Below are positions 23,478 to 29,750 of a stretch of 29,750 nucleotides of DNA, one piece after another. The translations under genes and the position numbers were made by a program. Source of the DNA: DATJYV01 sp035499415 (GTDB taxonomy: Bacteria; Bacteroidota; Ignavibacteria; UBA10030); NCBI GenBank assembly GCA_035499415.1, contig DATJYV010000218.1, forward strand, positions 1-29,750, given 5' to 3'. Under the pieces are notes generated by a model. That model saw only the letters and a program-made list of their open reading frames with translations. It was not told the origin of the DNA and did not search any database. Within the stretch, counting starts at the first letter, position 1, and each line of letters opens with the position of its first letter.

Positions 23478-24482
23478 ATGAAAACTCGATTGGTGCGCAT
23501 TGATCCCGCCCGGCCGGATCCCGCGGTCATCTCCGAAGCGGTCGCCATCCTTGCGCGGGGCGGGCTCGTGGCGTTCCCTACAGAAACCGTTTACGGACTT
23601 GGAGCAAACGCTGTCCATTCGGACGCGGTGCGTTCGATTTTTGCGGCGAAAGGTCGACCCGCCGATAATCCTCTCATCGTGCACATCGCGGATATTCAAC
23701 GCGCCCGCGCGTTCGCCCGGGAGATCAACTCCCTGGCTCAGAAGCTTATTCACGCATTCTGGCCCGGGCCGCTGACGCTCGTGCTTCCTGCAGCCAGCGG
23801 CGTTTTGCCCGAAGTCACTTCGCACCTCCAGACCGTGGCAATTCGTATGCCGCGCCACGCCGTTCCGCTCGCCCTGGCAAAGGGGCTGAACGGCGGCATC
23901 GTGGCGCCGAGTGCGAATCTTTCGGGCCTGCCGAGTCCGACACTAGCACAACATGTGTTGCACGACCTGGAAGGTGCCGTCGACCTGATACTCGACGGCG
24001 GCGTGACGGAGATCGGACTCGAGTCGACTGTTCTGGACCTCACGCAGGTCCCCCCGCTACTGCTCCGTGCGGGAGGCCTGACAGTTGAACAACTCACGGA
24101 GGTCGCCGGTCCGATAAGCAGAACGACCGACGCCGATGCTCTTCGACGTTCCCCCGGCACACGCTATCGCCACTACGCGCCGCGTGCGACCGTACTGCTG
24201 GTCGGTCGCGGCAAGACTGCCGAGATGCAATCGATGCTGAATGAATGTGTGGAGGCCGGGAAAAAGATCGGGATCATCGCACATTCCGGCGGATTCAACG
24301 CCGGGAACATATCCGCGGCTTGCCGGGTGTCGATGAGCGAGGAAGAGTACCCTCGCGGATTGTATCGTTCTCTACGGGAGCTGGATGAGAAGGGTGTGGA
24401 TATAATTCTGGTGGAAGCGGTCGCGGAACAGGGCTTGGGAACAGCAGTCATGGAACGCTTGCGGAGAGCCGCGAAGCAGTAG
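23478..24482 (+). CDS. L-threonylcarbamoyladenylate synthase, Sua5 type
   Basis: 334 residues: a YrdC domain (about 1-205) plus the C-terminal Sua5 domain, so the long Sua5 form rather than the short TsaC. It makes threonylcarbamoyl-AMP from threonine, bicarbonate and ATP for t6A37 in tRNAs decoding ANN codons. Visible motifs: FPTETVYGLG, the K58-x-R60 pair in AAKGRPADNPL, WPGPLTLVL, S145/N147 in APSANLSG, and the linker SPGTRYRHYAPRA, which in Sua5 covers the active site. It starts 38 bases after paaD and may be read from the paa promoter, although it is a housekeeping gene. Confidence 0.95.
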   Translation: MKTRLVRIDPARPDPAVISEAVAILARGGLVAFPTETVYGLGANAVHSDAVRSIFAAKGRPADNPLIVHIADIQRARAFAREINSLAQKLIHAFWPGPLTLVLPAASGVLPEVTSHLQTVAIRMPRHAVPLALAKGLNGGIVAPSANLSGLPSPTLAQHVLHDLEGAVDLILDGGVTEIGLESTVLDLTQVPPLLLRAGGLTVEQLTEVAGPISRTTDADALRRSPGTRYRHYAPRATVLLVGRGKTAEMQSMLNECVEAGKKIGIIAHSGGFNAGNISAACRVSMSEEEYPRGLYRSLRELDEKGVDIILVEAVAEQGLGTAVMERLRRAAKQ

Positions 24483-24528
24483 GCAAGCGCCGGCAGACTG
24501 CCGCGATGCAGTTTTGTGAATTTTGGAG

Positions 24529-24534
24529 TATATT
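24529..24534 (+). promoter_or_regulatory. Possible -10 element upstream of larB
   Basis: TATATT follows TTTTGGAG in an AT-rich patch between Sua5 and larB, the same hexamer seen upstream of proline dehydrogenase and paaA. No good -35 lies 17 bases upstream, so the call is weak. Confidence 0.3.
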
Positions 24535-24566
24535 CCGAGTGTTCTTCGGAGGAAAACGAAACATTG

Positions 24567-25304
24567 ATGCCACATCCGCAGGGCGGACAAATCGAAATGC
24601 TTGAGGCCTTTGCGCGGCTCGACCTGGAACGGTCGCAGCGCACGGGAATCCCCGAAGCAGTTTTCGCGGAAGGCAAGACGCCGGACCAAGTGGCCGGAAT
24701 CCTGAGGGGGTTCGCGGAGAAGAAGGGGATCGGACTCGCAACGCGGGTATCGTTGGCTTGCGCGGCCGCCATCCAGGATATGCTCGCCTCCGAATTCTCC
24801 GTCGCACATAACCAGACGGGACGTACAGTGGTCGTGCGTCACCGGACGTACGAGCCGAAGTCGACCGGCGGGCGAATCGCCGTCCTGGCTGCCGGTACTG
24901 CCGACATTCCAGTCGCGGAGGAAGCAAAAGTCACGGCCGAACTCATGGGGTGCGAAGCGCTGACGTTTTATGACGTCGGTATCGCGGGCATCCACAGACT
25001 CCTCGAGCCGATCGAAGCGATTCTCCGGAAAGAGGTTTCATCGATCGTCGTCGTTGCCGGGATGGAGGGGGCGCTCGCGTCGGTCGTGAAAGGGATCGTC
25101 CCGGTTCCGGTGATCGGCGTTCCCTCGAGCAATGGATACGGCTATGGCGGCAAAGGCGAAGCGGCTCTCATGGCCATGCTCCAGTCATGTTCTCCCGGCC
25201 TTTCGGTTGTGAACATCGATAATGGCTTCGGTGCCGGAGCGACAGCCGCCCTGATTGCAAATCTGGTCGTCGCTTCCCGGAACAAAGAACCTGACCGACA
25301 CTAA
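24567..25304 (+). CDS. larB: Nickel-pincer cofactor biosynthesis protein LarB (PurE-like carboxylase/hydrolase)
   Basis: 245 residues from ATG 24567, with GGAGG about 14 bases upstream; an in-frame GTG at 24516 overlaps the promoter-like patch and is less likely. LarB carboxylates the pyridinium ring of nicotinic acid adenine dinucleotide with CO2 and cleaves its phosphoanhydride, the first step to the nickel-pincer cofactor of lactate racemase-type enzymes. Family features: AVFAEGKTPDQV, LATRVS, VLAAGTADIPVAEEA, YDVGIAGIHR, VVAGMEGALASVV and the candidate catalytic C207 in LQSCSPG, then NIDNGFGAG. Neither larC, larE nor larA is in the window. purE, a gene of the same fold, follows after 17 bases. 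Confidence 0.92.
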   Translation: MPHPQGGQIEMLEAFARLDLERSQRTGIPEAVFAEGKTPDQVAGILRGFAEKKGIGLATRVSLACAAAIQDMLASEFSVAHNQTGRTVVVRHRTYEPKSTGGRIAVLAAGTADIPVAEEAKVTAELMGCEALTFYDVGIAGIHRLLEPIEAILRKEVSSIVVVAGMEGALASVVKGIVPVPVIGVPSSNGYGYGGKGEAALMAMLQSCSPGLSVVNIDNGFGAGATAALIANLVVASRNKEPDRH

Positions 25305-25321
25305 AATTTTTCCGACTCCCT

Positions 25322-25855
25322 ATGCCCTATAGGGCCCAGAAATTTCCCCGTTCCATAAAGACTGCCAGGCGCACAAAGAGCCGAAAGATCCTCGTCGGAA
25401 TTATCATGGGGAGTGCCTCGGACGCAGAAGTGATGGAGCCCGCGCGCAAAGTGTTGAAGGATTTCGGCATACCGTTTGAATTCAGAATTGTCTCCGCCCA
25501 CCGGACGCCCGATTTTATGTTTTCGTACGCCGAGCAGGCGGCAAGGCGCGGACTGAAAGTCATCATCGCAGGGGCCGGCGGGGCAGCTCATCTTCCCGGC
25601 ATGGTTGCGTCCAAAACCACGCTTCCCGTCATCGGCGTCCCCGTCAAGTCCCGTTCCCTCAGCGGCTTTGATTCCCTCCTCTCCATCGTCCAGATGCCGT
25701 CGGGCGTTCCCGTCGCAGCCGTCGCTATTGACGGCGCGCATAACGCCGCGCTCCTCGCCATCCGCATTCTCGCCATCGAATCGCCCGGGCTGGAAGATCG
25801 ACTCCGCTCCCATGCCGAGCGGATTCAACAGGAAGTTTTGCACACCCGGATATGA
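25322..25855 (+). CDS. purE: N5-carboxyaminoimidazole ribonucleotide mutase PurE (class I)
   Basis: 177 residues, slightly longer than usual because of a basic N-terminal extension of about 20 residues before the first strand (ILVGIIMGSASDAEVM). It moves the carboxyl group of N5-CAIR to C4 in purine synthesis. Diagnostic blocks: GSASD, VSAHRTPDFM, IAGAGGAAHLPGM, LPVIGVPV and DSLLSIVQMPSGVPV. The presence of purK next door marks the class I, bicarbonate-using route. It is 17 bases after larB and overlaps purK by 4 bases. Confidence 0.96.
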   Translation: MPYRAQKFPRSIKTARRTKSRKILVGIIMGSASDAEVMEPARKVLKDFGIPFEFRIVSAHRTPDFMFSYAEQAARRGLKVIIAGAGGAAHLPGMVASKTTLPVIGVPVKSRSLSGFDSLLSIVQMPSGVPVAAVAIDGAHNAALLAIRILAIESPGLEDRLRSHAERIQQEVLHTRI

Positions 25856-27018
25856 GGGAGGTTTATCTCCCTCCCTCTGTCATCGGGATCATCGGAGGGG
25901 GACAGCTTGGCATGATGACGATCCGGGAAGCCCAGCGGATGGGCTATCGAAGCGTTGTCTGGGACCCCGACCCCGAATGTCCGGCGTCCCGCCTCGCAGA
26001 CCGCACGATCACCGCCCCGTTCGACGACCGCTCTGCCTGTGCCGAATTCGCGCGCGAAGCAGATTTCATAACCTACGAATTCGAGCATATCGATACCGGC
26101 ATCGTTCGCATGCTGGAAGAGTCGAAACGGGTCCGGCCGGGAAGCGCGATCCTCGATATAGCACAACACCGGACGCGCGAGAAAGAGGCGCTCCGCAGCA
26201 ACGGCTTCCCCATCGCGCCGTTCGAAGTCGTCCGGCGGCCGGAGGATCTTGTCGCAGCGGCGGGAAGACTCGGCTACCCGATGGTGCTCAAGACCGCGGG
26301 CGCGGGGTATGACGGCAAAGGCCAGACGGTTCTCGGGTCTCGAAGCGCGCTCGAGAGCGTGCGATTCCTGCCGGGCGAGCCCGAGCGCATCGTCGAAAAG
26401 TTTCTGAAGCTGAACGCAGAGATCTCCGTCATCTGCATCCGCGACGATCAGGGGAACGATTTCGATTTTCCCATCGCGCGCAACACGCATCGTGACAATA
26501 TTCTCCATTCCTCCATCGTCCCCTCGGGGATGTCGGAAGCGATCGAACGCAAGGCGCGGAAGCTCGCCAACACGATTCTTGACACGTTCCATGTCGTCGG
26601 AATCCTGTGCGTTGAAATGTTCGTCGTCGGAACCAGGGTATTGGTGAACGAACTTGCTCCCCGGCCGCACAATTCGGGGCATTACACGCTCGACGGATGC
26701 GACCTGTCGCAGTTCGAAGCCCATGTGCGTGTCGCGGCGGGTCTTCCCATGCGCCCGCCGGCGTTGCTCGGCCCGTGCGCGATCGTGAACCTTCTCGGGA
26801 AGCACCTTCGGCATCTCGACGTTCAAGCGATTCAAAAAATTCCCGGCACGAAATTACATATCTACGGGAAGAAGCGTTTGGAAGAGCGGCGAAAGATGGG
26901 ACATATCTCCGTCGTCGGCCGGACGAAAGTGGACGTGGCGAAGGTGGTGCGAGAAATTGAGAGGATGATCGGGGAGGGCGGCGTGGGGGAAGACGATGGC
27001 CGGACGAAACGAAAATGA
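25852..27018 (+). CDS. purK: 5-(carboxyamino)imidazole ribonucleotide synthase PurK
   Basis: 388 residues, ATP-grasp fold. It uses ATP and bicarbonate to make N5-CAIR from AIR for PurE. Seen: the N-terminal GIIGGGQLGMMTIREA, FEHID, the ATP-grasp lid FPMVLK-like GYPMVLKTAGAGYDGKGQ, the VEKFLKLNAEISVI block, VEMFV and NELAPRPHNSGHYT near the catalytic site, then LLG and HIYGKK. It overlaps purE by 4 bases (ATGA). Its last 23 bases overlap the chosen start of pckG in another frame, and its C-terminus is a charged tail (GEDDGRTKRK). Confidence 0.96.
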   Translation: MREVYLPPSVIGIIGGGQLGMMTIREAQRMGYRSVVWDPDPECPASRLADRTITAPFDDRSACAEFAREADFITYEFEHIDTGIVRMLEESKRVRPGSAILDIAQHRTREKEALRSNGFPIAPFEVVRRPEDLVAAAGRLGYPMVLKTAGAGYDGKGQTVLGSRSALESVRFLPGEPERIVEKFLKLNAEISVICIRDDQGNDFDFPIARNTHRDNILHSSIVPSGMSEAIERKARKLANTILDTFHVVGILCVEMFVVGTRVLVNELAPRPHNSGHYTLDGCDLSQFEAHVRVAAGLPMRPPALLGPCAIVNLLGKHLRHLDVQAIQKIPGTKLHIYGKKRLEERRKMGHISVVGRTKVDVAKVVREIERMIGEGGVGEDDGRTKRK

Positions 27019-28777
27019 CCCTTTGCGGCAGATGAAATATGACATAGAAAAATGGGTGAGTGAATCGAAGTCGCTCACGAGACCGGATCGGGTTTACTGG
27101 TGTGACGGGTCGAATCAGGAATACGACCGGCTCATCGAGACCATGCTGGCATCGGGAGGACTGATTCCGCTCAATCAGAAGACGTACCCCGGCTGCTATC
27201 TTCATCGAAGCCATCCAAGCGACGTTGCGCGGACCGAACAGCTCACTTTTATTTGCAGCGATAAGAAGGAGGACGCCGGGCCGAACAACAACTGGATCGC
27301 GCCCGCAGAAGCGAAGGCGAAGATGGAACGACTCTTCGACGGTTCAATGAAGGGGCGGACGATGTACGTCGTCCCGTTCCTGATGGGACCGGTCGGCTCG
27401 CCCTACGCCAAAGTCGGCGTCGAAATCACCGACAGCCCGTACGTTGTCGCGAGCATGCACATCATGGCCCGGGTTGGCGGAGAGGCGACAAAGCTGATTG
27501 AAGCGGGAGCAGACTTCATGCCGGGGCTGCATTCTCTGGGGGACCTCTCGCCCGAACGCCGGTACATCATCCATTTTCCCGAAGAGAATCTCGTCTGGAG
27601 CGTCGGCTCCGGGTACGGCGGGAATGCGCTGCTAGGGAAGAAATGCTTTGCGCTCCGCCTTGCTTCGTGCATGGCGCGGCGGGAAGGATGGATGGCGGAG
27701 CACATGCTTATCATCGGCCTCGAAGCCCCCGACGGCACCGTCACCTACATGGCCGCCGCTTTTCCGAGCGCATCCGGAAAAACGAATCTTGCGATGATGG
27801 TCTCATCGCTCGCAAACGAGGGCTACCGGGTTTGGACGGTCGGAGATGACATTGCGTGGATGCATATCGACGGCGAGGGGCGGCTGCGGGCAATCAACCC
27901 CGAAGCAGGGTTCTTTGGCGTCGCGCCGGGCACAAGCCGCGCGACGAATCCGGTCGCCATGGACACGATGAATCGCAATTCTATCTTCACAAATGTCGCT
28001 CTGACGCCGCAGGGCGAACCGTGGTGGGAGGGAATTGGTGGTCCGCCCCCCGAGGGCTTGATCGATTGGCAGGGGCGGGCCTGGACCGAGTCGATGGGCA
28101 AGGCAGCTCACCCCAATTCGCGATTCACTGCGCCGGCCCGGCAGTGCCCCACGATTTCAAAATATTGGGAGGATCCCGAAGGCGTTCCCATTTCGGCAAT
28201 CATTTTTGGAAGCAGGCGGATGGCGCTCATTCCGCTCGTCTATCAGTCCTTCGATTGGCAGCACGGCGTGTTCATGGGCTCCGGCATGGGAGCCGAGACC
28301 ACCGCCGCCGCGACGGGAACGGTCGGCGTTGTCCGGCGTGACCCGATGGCGATGCTCCCGTTTTGCGGATACAACATGGGAGATTATTTCGGCCACTGGC
28401 TGGCGATGGGGAAGCGCATGAAGGATCCGCCGAAAGTTTTTCGCGTAAACTGGTTTCGCAAGGATCAAAACGGCAAATTCCTCTGGCCGGGATACGGCGA
28501 AAATATTCGAGTGCTGAAATGGATACTCGACCGGGTCAACGGAAAAGGAGATGCACTCGAATCGGCCCTGGGATATCTACCGGCCCCAAACGCCATCGAC
28601 ACTCATGGGCTCAACGTCTCCACCGAAACGATGAAGACATTGACGAGCGTTGATGTTCCCGGATGGCAGAACGCCCACCATGGGATGGAGGAGTTTTACT
28701 TGCAGTTTGGCTCTCGAATGCCGCGAGAGATATGGGAAGAGCATCGCGGGCTGGGAGAGCGCCTGGCGAAGAGCTGA
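26996..28777 (+). CDS. pckG: Phosphoenolpyruvate carboxykinase (GTP)
   Basis: 593 residues, the length of GTP-type PEPCK. It converts oxaloacetate and GTP to PEP, CO2 and GDP for gluconeogenesis. Motifs: PDRVYWCDGSNQEYD, RSHPSDVARTE, SGYGGNALLGKKC (oxaloacetate/PEP contact), the P-loop FPSASGKTNLAM, DDIAWM (metal site) and NVALTPQGEPWWEG. The P-loop residue 260 is Ser (TCC) where this family usually has a reactive Cys. The ATG at 26996 has a GGGGGAAG site and lies inside purK; an in-frame ATG at 27032, 13 bases after the purK stop, is the alternative. The gene is last in the + strand run and meets the - strand DUF190 gene 31 bases later, with no clear terminator between. Confidence 0.96.
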   Translation: MAGRNENDPLRQMKYDIEKWVSESKSLTRPDRVYWCDGSNQEYDRLIETMLASGGLIPLNQKTYPGCYLHRSHPSDVARTEQLTFICSDKKEDAGPNNNWIAPAEAKAKMERLFDGSMKGRTMYVVPFLMGPVGSPYAKVGVEITDSPYVVASMHIMARVGGEATKLIEAGADFMPGLHSLGDLSPERRYIIHFPEENLVWSVGSGYGGNALLGKKCFALRLASCMARREGWMAEHMLIIGLEAPDGTVTYMAAAFPSASGKTNLAMMVSSLANEGYRVWTVGDDIAWMHIDGEGRLRAINPEAGFFGVAPGTSRATNPVAMDTMNRNSIFTNVALTPQGEPWWEGIGGPPPEGLIDWQGRAWTESMGKAAHPNSRFTAPARQCPTISKYWEDPEGVPISAIIFGSRRMALIPLVYQSFDWQHGVFMGSGMGAETTAAATGTVGVVRRDPMAMLPFCGYNMGDYFGHWLAMGKRMKDPPKVFRVNWFRKDQNGKFLWPGYGENIRVLKWILDRVNGKGDALESALGYLPAPNAIDTHGLNVSTETMKTLTSVDVPGWQNAHHGMEEFYLQFGSRMPREIWEEHRGLGERLAKS

Positions 28778-28808
28778 AACGCCCCTTCCTGCCGTCGTAC
28801 CGCTCCGA

Positions 28809-29165
28809 TTACTCTTTCTTTCCCGTCGAGTACTTGATGATCTCCGCTTTCTCAAGCGTGATCATCGCACCGCAACCCGCTTTCTCAATCAACCGATCTA
28901 CCTCCGGAAGAAATTCCTTGATCTTCTCCTCCGTATCGACGATTTCGACGACAATGGGAAGGTCTTCGGAAAGCCTCAGAATTTTTGCCGTGTGAATGAT
29001 CCGGCTGTCGGCGCCGAACCCTTCAATGCCCCTCAAGACGGTTGCCCCGGCGAGGCCCCGCTCTTTCGCACTCTGAACGATCGCTTCAAAGAGCGAGTGA
29101 TGCTGGAGATTGTCAGATTCTCCAACAAAGATCCTCAGGAGCTTTCCTTCACCAGCGAGTCTCAT
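28809..29165 (-). CDS. DUF190 family protein
   Basis: 118 residues, the typical length. DUF190 proteins have a PII-like ferredoxin fold and are frequently encoded beside CrcB. The pattern here is clear: KLLRIFVGESDN, SLFEAIVQSAKERGLAGATV, LRGIEGFG, HTAKILRLSEDLPIVVEIVD and a C-terminal ITLEKAEIIKY. A GGAAAGGCGG site precedes the start at 29165. It begins 15 bases after crcB, so the two form an operon, and a regulatory or accessory role for fluoride export is inferred. No ligand is known. Confidence 0.92.
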   Translation of the reverse strand: MRLAGEGKLLRIFVGESDNLQHHSLFEAIVQSAKERGLAGATVLRGIEGFGADSRIIHTAKILRLSEDLPIVVEIVDTEEKIKEFLPEVDRLIEKAGCGAMITLEKAEIIKYSTGKKE

Positions 29166-29180
29166 GGGACCGCCTTTCCA

Positions 29181-29558
29181 TTAGAGTAGTTTGCCAATTG
29201 CGTAGCCGGTGACGCACGTCATCAAACATCCAATGACGGATGTGAGGGTATTAATCATGGCTCGTAACAGCTCCCCCTCTCTCAGGAGGGAGACGGTGTC
29301 ATAGCTGAACGAGGAGAAGGTCGTAAAACCGCCGAGGATTCCGATCGTAAGAAAGACGCGCAGTGATGGTGTCGCGATAAACCGCTCTTCAAGGGACGAC
29401 ATCAGCAAGCCTATCACAAAACAGCCGATGAGGTTTACGGCAAGGGTTCCGTATGGAAAATCAGCGGGAAAAATCCGATAGACGGCACCGGAGAGCCAGT
29501 ATCGAGCAGCGGCTCCAAGTCCTCCTCCCAGGAAAACGAAGAAATAGTTTCTTGCCAT
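29181..29558 (-). CDS. crcB: Fluoride efflux channel CrcB/Fluc
   Basis: 125 residues with four membrane helices, the usual Fluc size. It forms an antiparallel dimeric fluoride channel in the inner membrane. Signature features: LGGGLGAAARYWLSG, YGTLAVNLIGCFVIG with N42 (pore Asn), and TIGILGGFTTFSSFS at 71-85, which supplies the TTFSSF turn with the pore phenylalanines and the central Na+ site. Only one crcB gene is seen, which fits the homodimeric form. I looked for a fluoride riboswitch between 29559 and 29633 and did not find its motifs. Confidence 0.95.
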   Translation of the reverse strand: MARNYFFVFLGGGLGAAARYWLSGAVYRIFPADFPYGTLAVNLIGCFVIGLLMSSLEERFIATPSLRVFLTIGILGGFTTFSSFSYDTVSLLREGELLRAMINTLTSVIGCLMTCVTGYAIGKLL

Positions 29559-29633
29559 TCTGTTCTATGCCACCACGAATAGACGATTGATGCTTTATCT
29601 CCTCAGGAAACTGGCCGCGGAGGTTGGATCTTA

Positions 29634-29750
29634 TTACGGCCGATCCGAATCAAAGAACTGTTCGAGGAGGTTTAGAAGCTGATTGATGCGTCTGTCGACC
29701 TCGCGAGCGCTGTCGGGAGGGAGTTCCCCAAAACCGCGCATCCCTCTTGA
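29634..29750 (-). CDS. C-terminal fragment of an unidentified protein (runs off the right edge)
   Basis: On the - strand a frame is open from the window edge to a TAA at 29636-29634, giving 38 residues: SRGMRGFGELPPDSAREVDR then RINQLLNLLEQFFDSDRP. The composition (Pro-Pro-Asp turn, then a Leu-rich amphipathic helix) looks coding, and the stop lies 75 bases before crcB, in the same direction. The start and most of the protein are outside the window; the family is not recognisable from this piece. Confidence 0.55.
   Translation of the reverse strand, partial: SRGMRGFGELPPDSAREVDRRINQLLNLLEQFFDSDRP

Noticed and set aside
29559..29633. Possible fluoride riboswitch upstream of crcB
   Set aside because: The - strand leader lacks the conserved GGNGAUG and CUGAUG-type elements and the pseudoknot pairing; only a purine-rich run is seen.
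1..29750. Mobile elements, phage genes, CRISPR arrays, tRNA or rRNA genes
   Set aside because: No transposase or integrase motifs, no direct repeats with regular spacing and no cloverleaf or rRNA-like stretch were found by reading; gaps between genes are short.

Overview
This 29.75 kb window is a gene-dense piece of a bacterial chromosome. Nearly every gene lies on the + strand up to about 28.8 kb; the last three features are on the - strand. G+C is roughly 55-63% by spot counts. Outer-membrane beta-barrels ending in aromatic residues, a GTP-type PEP carboxykinase, a DUF4905-like protein and monofunctional proline dehydrogenase suggest a Gram-negative, non-sporulating heterotroph of the Bacteroidota/Ignavibacteriota type; this placement is inference. 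An oxygen-dependent phenylacetyl-CoA epoxidase implies at least facultative aerobic life. I see no mobile element, phage gene, CRISPR array, rRNA or tRNA.

Layout: (1) 1-2.7 kb: a truncated spmA-like gene, spmB, an outer-membrane barrel and a strong terminator. (2) 2.7-8.9 kb: proline dehydrogenase, an OPT oligopeptide transporter, the dipeptidase PepD and an MFS carrier resembling animal MFSD1. (3) 9.0-11.2 kb: a small barrel, ArfB-type ribosome rescue factor, a DinB-family protein, a PspC peptide and a glutathione peroxidase. (4) 11.3-16.7 kb: a DUF4905-like protein, a YjbQ family protein, a PhzF-family isomerase, a membrane Fe-S (CCG-domain) oxidoreductase, a 72-residue orphan and a response regulator fused to a GHKL ATPase. 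(5) 16.7-20.9 kb: an exported M1 metallopeptidase, a six-helix membrane protein and a lower-GC methyltransferase closed by a terminator. (6) 20.9-24.5 kb: paaABCD followed by Sua5. (7) 24.5-28.8 kb: larB, purE, purK and pckG. (8) 28.8-29.75 kb, - strand: a crcB/DUF190 pair and the C-terminal end of an unidentified gene running off the right edge.

A plausible common theme is growth on peptides and amino acids. An exported peptidase, peptide importers and a cytosolic dipeptidase release amino acids; proline and phenylacetate-yielding aromatics are oxidised; electrons may enter the quinone pool through the CCG oxidoreductase; PEP carboxykinase then supports gluconeogenesis. The observations most worth following are the MFSD1-like carrier beside PepD and OPT, a PaaC that keeps a complete set of diiron ligand candidates in a paa operon without paaE, and a PEP carboxykinase whose usual P-loop cysteine is serine.
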